A stretch of DNA of 20,628 nucleotides, from NCBI GenBank assembly GCA_030407315.1, contig JALQPE010002286.1, forward strand, positions 1 to 20,628, given 5' to 3'. The position numbers and the translations under genes were made by a program. Origin of the DNA: Asparagopsis taxiformis (Eukaryota > Rhodophyta > Florideophyceae > Bonnemaisoniales > Bonnemaisoniaceae). The notes beneath the pieces were generated by a model that did not search any database, was not told the DNA's origin, and worked only from the letters and a program-made list of their open reading frames with translations. Shown here one piece after another: positions 19,294-20,628 of the stretch (the first letter of the stretch is position 1; the number at the start of each line of letters is the position of its first letter).

Positions 19294-19414
19294 AGAGACG
19301 TATTGTATACGAGCAGTTTCCTGAATGAGAGAATAAAATACGGTCCGATATGGCCCTGAATTTACCATCCGCTGTAATTTCTTCCCTCCCGGTTTTCGCT
19401 GATATATGTATACT

Positions 19415-19548
19415 GGATGTCGGGTCCTAGTATTCCGCCAAACGTACTAGAGAAAGTGGATGTCGGGTCCTAGTATTCCGCCATATGTACTAGAGAAAGT
19501 GGAGTGGATGTCGGGTCCTAGTATTCCGCCAAACGTACTAGAGAAAGT
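19415..19548. repeat. 43-bp tandem repeat, 3 units
   Basis: Units at 19415-19457, 19458-19500 and 19506-19548 are almost identical, starting GGATGTCGGGTCCTAGTATT and ending ACTAGAGAAAGT. Unit 2 has AT for AA in the middle, and five extra bases separate units 2 and 3. The third unit is also the left arm of the foldback. Confidence 0.93.
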
Positions 19549-19640
19549 GGACGTCCGCATCCAAAAAATTTTTATTTTTTTGGACGCGGACGTTCATTTG
19601 TTCTAGTAAATCTCGGGGCCGACTAGGACCCGTACTAGAG
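19508..19640. mobile_element. Foldback (MITE-like) inverted repeat
   Basis: The inner arms GGACGTCCGCATCC (19549-19562) plus six A, and T-run plus GGACGCGGACGTTC (to about 19595), pair with one mismatch around an AT-rich centre. The homology extends outward: CGGGTCCTAGT and ACTAG on the left against ACTAGGACCCG and CTAGT on the right, giving arms of about 60 bp at roughly 70% identity. A further copy of GGACGTCCGCGTCCA lies at 19645-19659. A small non-autonomous element is the likeliest explanation; no clear target duplication is visible. Confidence 0.55.
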
Positions 19641-19772
19641 AGACTGGACGTCCGCGTCCACTTCCGAAAACACAGACGAAGGTCCACTGTCTTACAAGAG
19701 CAGGACGAGTTGAGAAAGGTATAGACTGGCAAATATAAAAAGCAAGGTCGATTCCACTAATTGGGCCTTGAG

Positions 19773-19850
19773 TGCCCGGGTAACCGAGTCGGTTGGTCGG
19801 TCCACGGAGATGTACAGAGCCTTGGTTCGAGTCCAGCAGCGACGCTGGCC
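19773..19850 (+). other. tRNA-like segment, antisense to element C
   Basis: Box B GGTTCGAGTCC (19824-19834) matches the consensus exactly, better than in A and B. Box A reads TAACCGAGTCGG (19781-19792), with one base off. It is the third copy, again opposite to the element's strand. Confidence 0.6.
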
Positions 19851-20240
19851 AAACTTTTTCCTTCGCACGCGAACCCCAGATAAAAGTATGATGTCACCTG
19901 ATGACGATGACCCAGAGACGGATGGCAAGAGAGACAGAATGTCAGTGTGACACAGCGTGGATGACAGGATGTCAGTGTCAGTGACAAGATGACACAGTGT
20001 CCGCGCGGCGCGGCGACAGAGGTGCGCGGTGGCGAGGAAGAACGCGGTGATGGCCGCGGGAGCGTGGAGGAGACGCTCAGCAATACCGCGGAAGCGCGGG
20101 AAGGCGCAGAACGGAAGAAAAGCGAGTAGACGAAGAGAAGAGAGAACGAGGCGAGAACGAGACGAAATAGGTAAGAGAACGCCGACGCAAACGACGCACT
20201 CACCAAAGCGCGAGAATAAGAAACGACCCGAGCGAGCGCA

Positions 20241-20253
20241 TGGGCCCATAACC
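20241..20253 (-). other. Primer binding site of element C
   Basis: The minus strand reads GGTTATGGGCCCA directly after the LTR end, as in element B. It then departs (TGCGC rather than GCGCG). Confidence 0.75.
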
Positions 20254-20628
20254 TGTTGGAACGAATTGGGTCGCTTACCGAGCGTTTATTGAATCTGCGA
20301 GCTCACTACATAATTTGTATTCTCGCCGAGGTGCGTCGGCGGTGCTAAGGACAGCCTGTTCATGGCTGCTCCAGACAGACTGTCACGGACAGTCTGTCCT
20401 AGCAAACACCCGCTGCCAATCTGGTACACGTGGGCTTCTCAATCATATCACCCACACGTGTACACTTATCATAACATTTCCCCTCTGCCATGATGGCAAC
20501 CCATCCTGGCATTTCTAATCTCCATGAAGAAAGGTCGTAGAAACTTCGGAGAAGTTGCTACCCGACTAATTCGGGCACGCTGAAACACGATGAGATAGGT
20601 TTCGGAGCGCATAGAGCACTCCTTCTAG
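20254..20628 (-). repeat. 5' LTR of element C, partial
   Basis: On the minus strand it ends TTCCAACA. It resembles the short LTR type in most of its length but lacks about 56 bp present in A, between two ATTAG copies near 20518. This looks like a microhomology deletion. Its outer end lies beyond the window. Confidence 0.9.

Larger units (their letters stand above)
19681..20628 (-). mobile_element. Copia element C: leader and 5' LTR only, running off the window
   Basis: From about 19681 the sequence matches the leader of A (5363 on) and the reverse complement of B. It runs through the tRNA-like segment, the CAGTGACA repeats, a single minisatellite unit (about 20005-20040), the primer site and then the LTR. 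ORF0, gag and pol are absent: the match stops abruptly at 19681, next to the foldback region. It is a truncated copy whose LTR continues past 20628. Confidence 0.88.

Overview
This is eukaryotic, transposon-dominated DNA. It holds two Ty1/copia retrotransposons in inverted orientation, the 5' end of a third, a decayed DNA-transposon transposase, and several non-coding repeats. Spliceosomal signals (GTAAGT donors, CTAAC/CTGAC branch sites, CAG/TAG acceptors) and a primer site matching the initiator tRNA-Met anticodon arm exclude a prokaryote. The roughly balanced base composition and short ~80-105 nt introns would suit a compact-intron lineage such as a red alga, but nothing fixes the species, and I see no intact housekeeping gene.

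Layout. 5-5966: copia element A, minus strand, with its 3' LTR (5-495), a broken gag-pol (541-4574), an intact upstream zinc-finger gene here called ORF0 (4759-5275, one intron), an antisense tRNA-like segment, a 13-copy 19-bp minisatellite, and only 39 bp of a 5' LTR. 5967-7450: intervening non-element DNA with an unidentified decayed coding region. 7451-14067: copia element B, plus strand, with the same order and broken ORF0 and gag-pol. 14073-17219: degenerate Plavaka/CACTA-like transposase on the minus strand. 17745-18828: a 38-nt palindrome followed by a tandem array of very short candidate exons between consensus splice sites. 19180-19640: two small tandem repeats and a foldback. 19681-20628: leader and partial 5' LTR of a third element, C, minus strand.

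The two most interesting points. First, this copia family carries an extra gene ahead of gag, encoding two U1/matrin-type C2H2 fingers; its ATG does not exist in the DNA and would be made by splicing (A from the upstream exon, TG from the downstream exon). The same arrangement is present in A and B. Second, the spacer between A and B appears to have been inverted by recombination between their 5' LTRs. The LTR at 7451-7938 is a chimera (A-type start, B-type end, switch between 7558 and 7621). The lost left end of B sits at 5928-5966, and the 5-bp target duplication of B (GGTTT) is recovered only by pairing 5967-5971 (reverse complement) with 14068-14072.

How it works together: in an intact element the LTR would drive a transcript whose leader carries the half-tRNA primer site, minisatellite, antisense tRNA-like segment and intron. 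Splicing would express ORF0, and gag-pol would supply capsid, protease, integrase, reverse transcriptase and RNase H. Neither copy here could do so, because both gag-pol frames carry several independent frameshifts.
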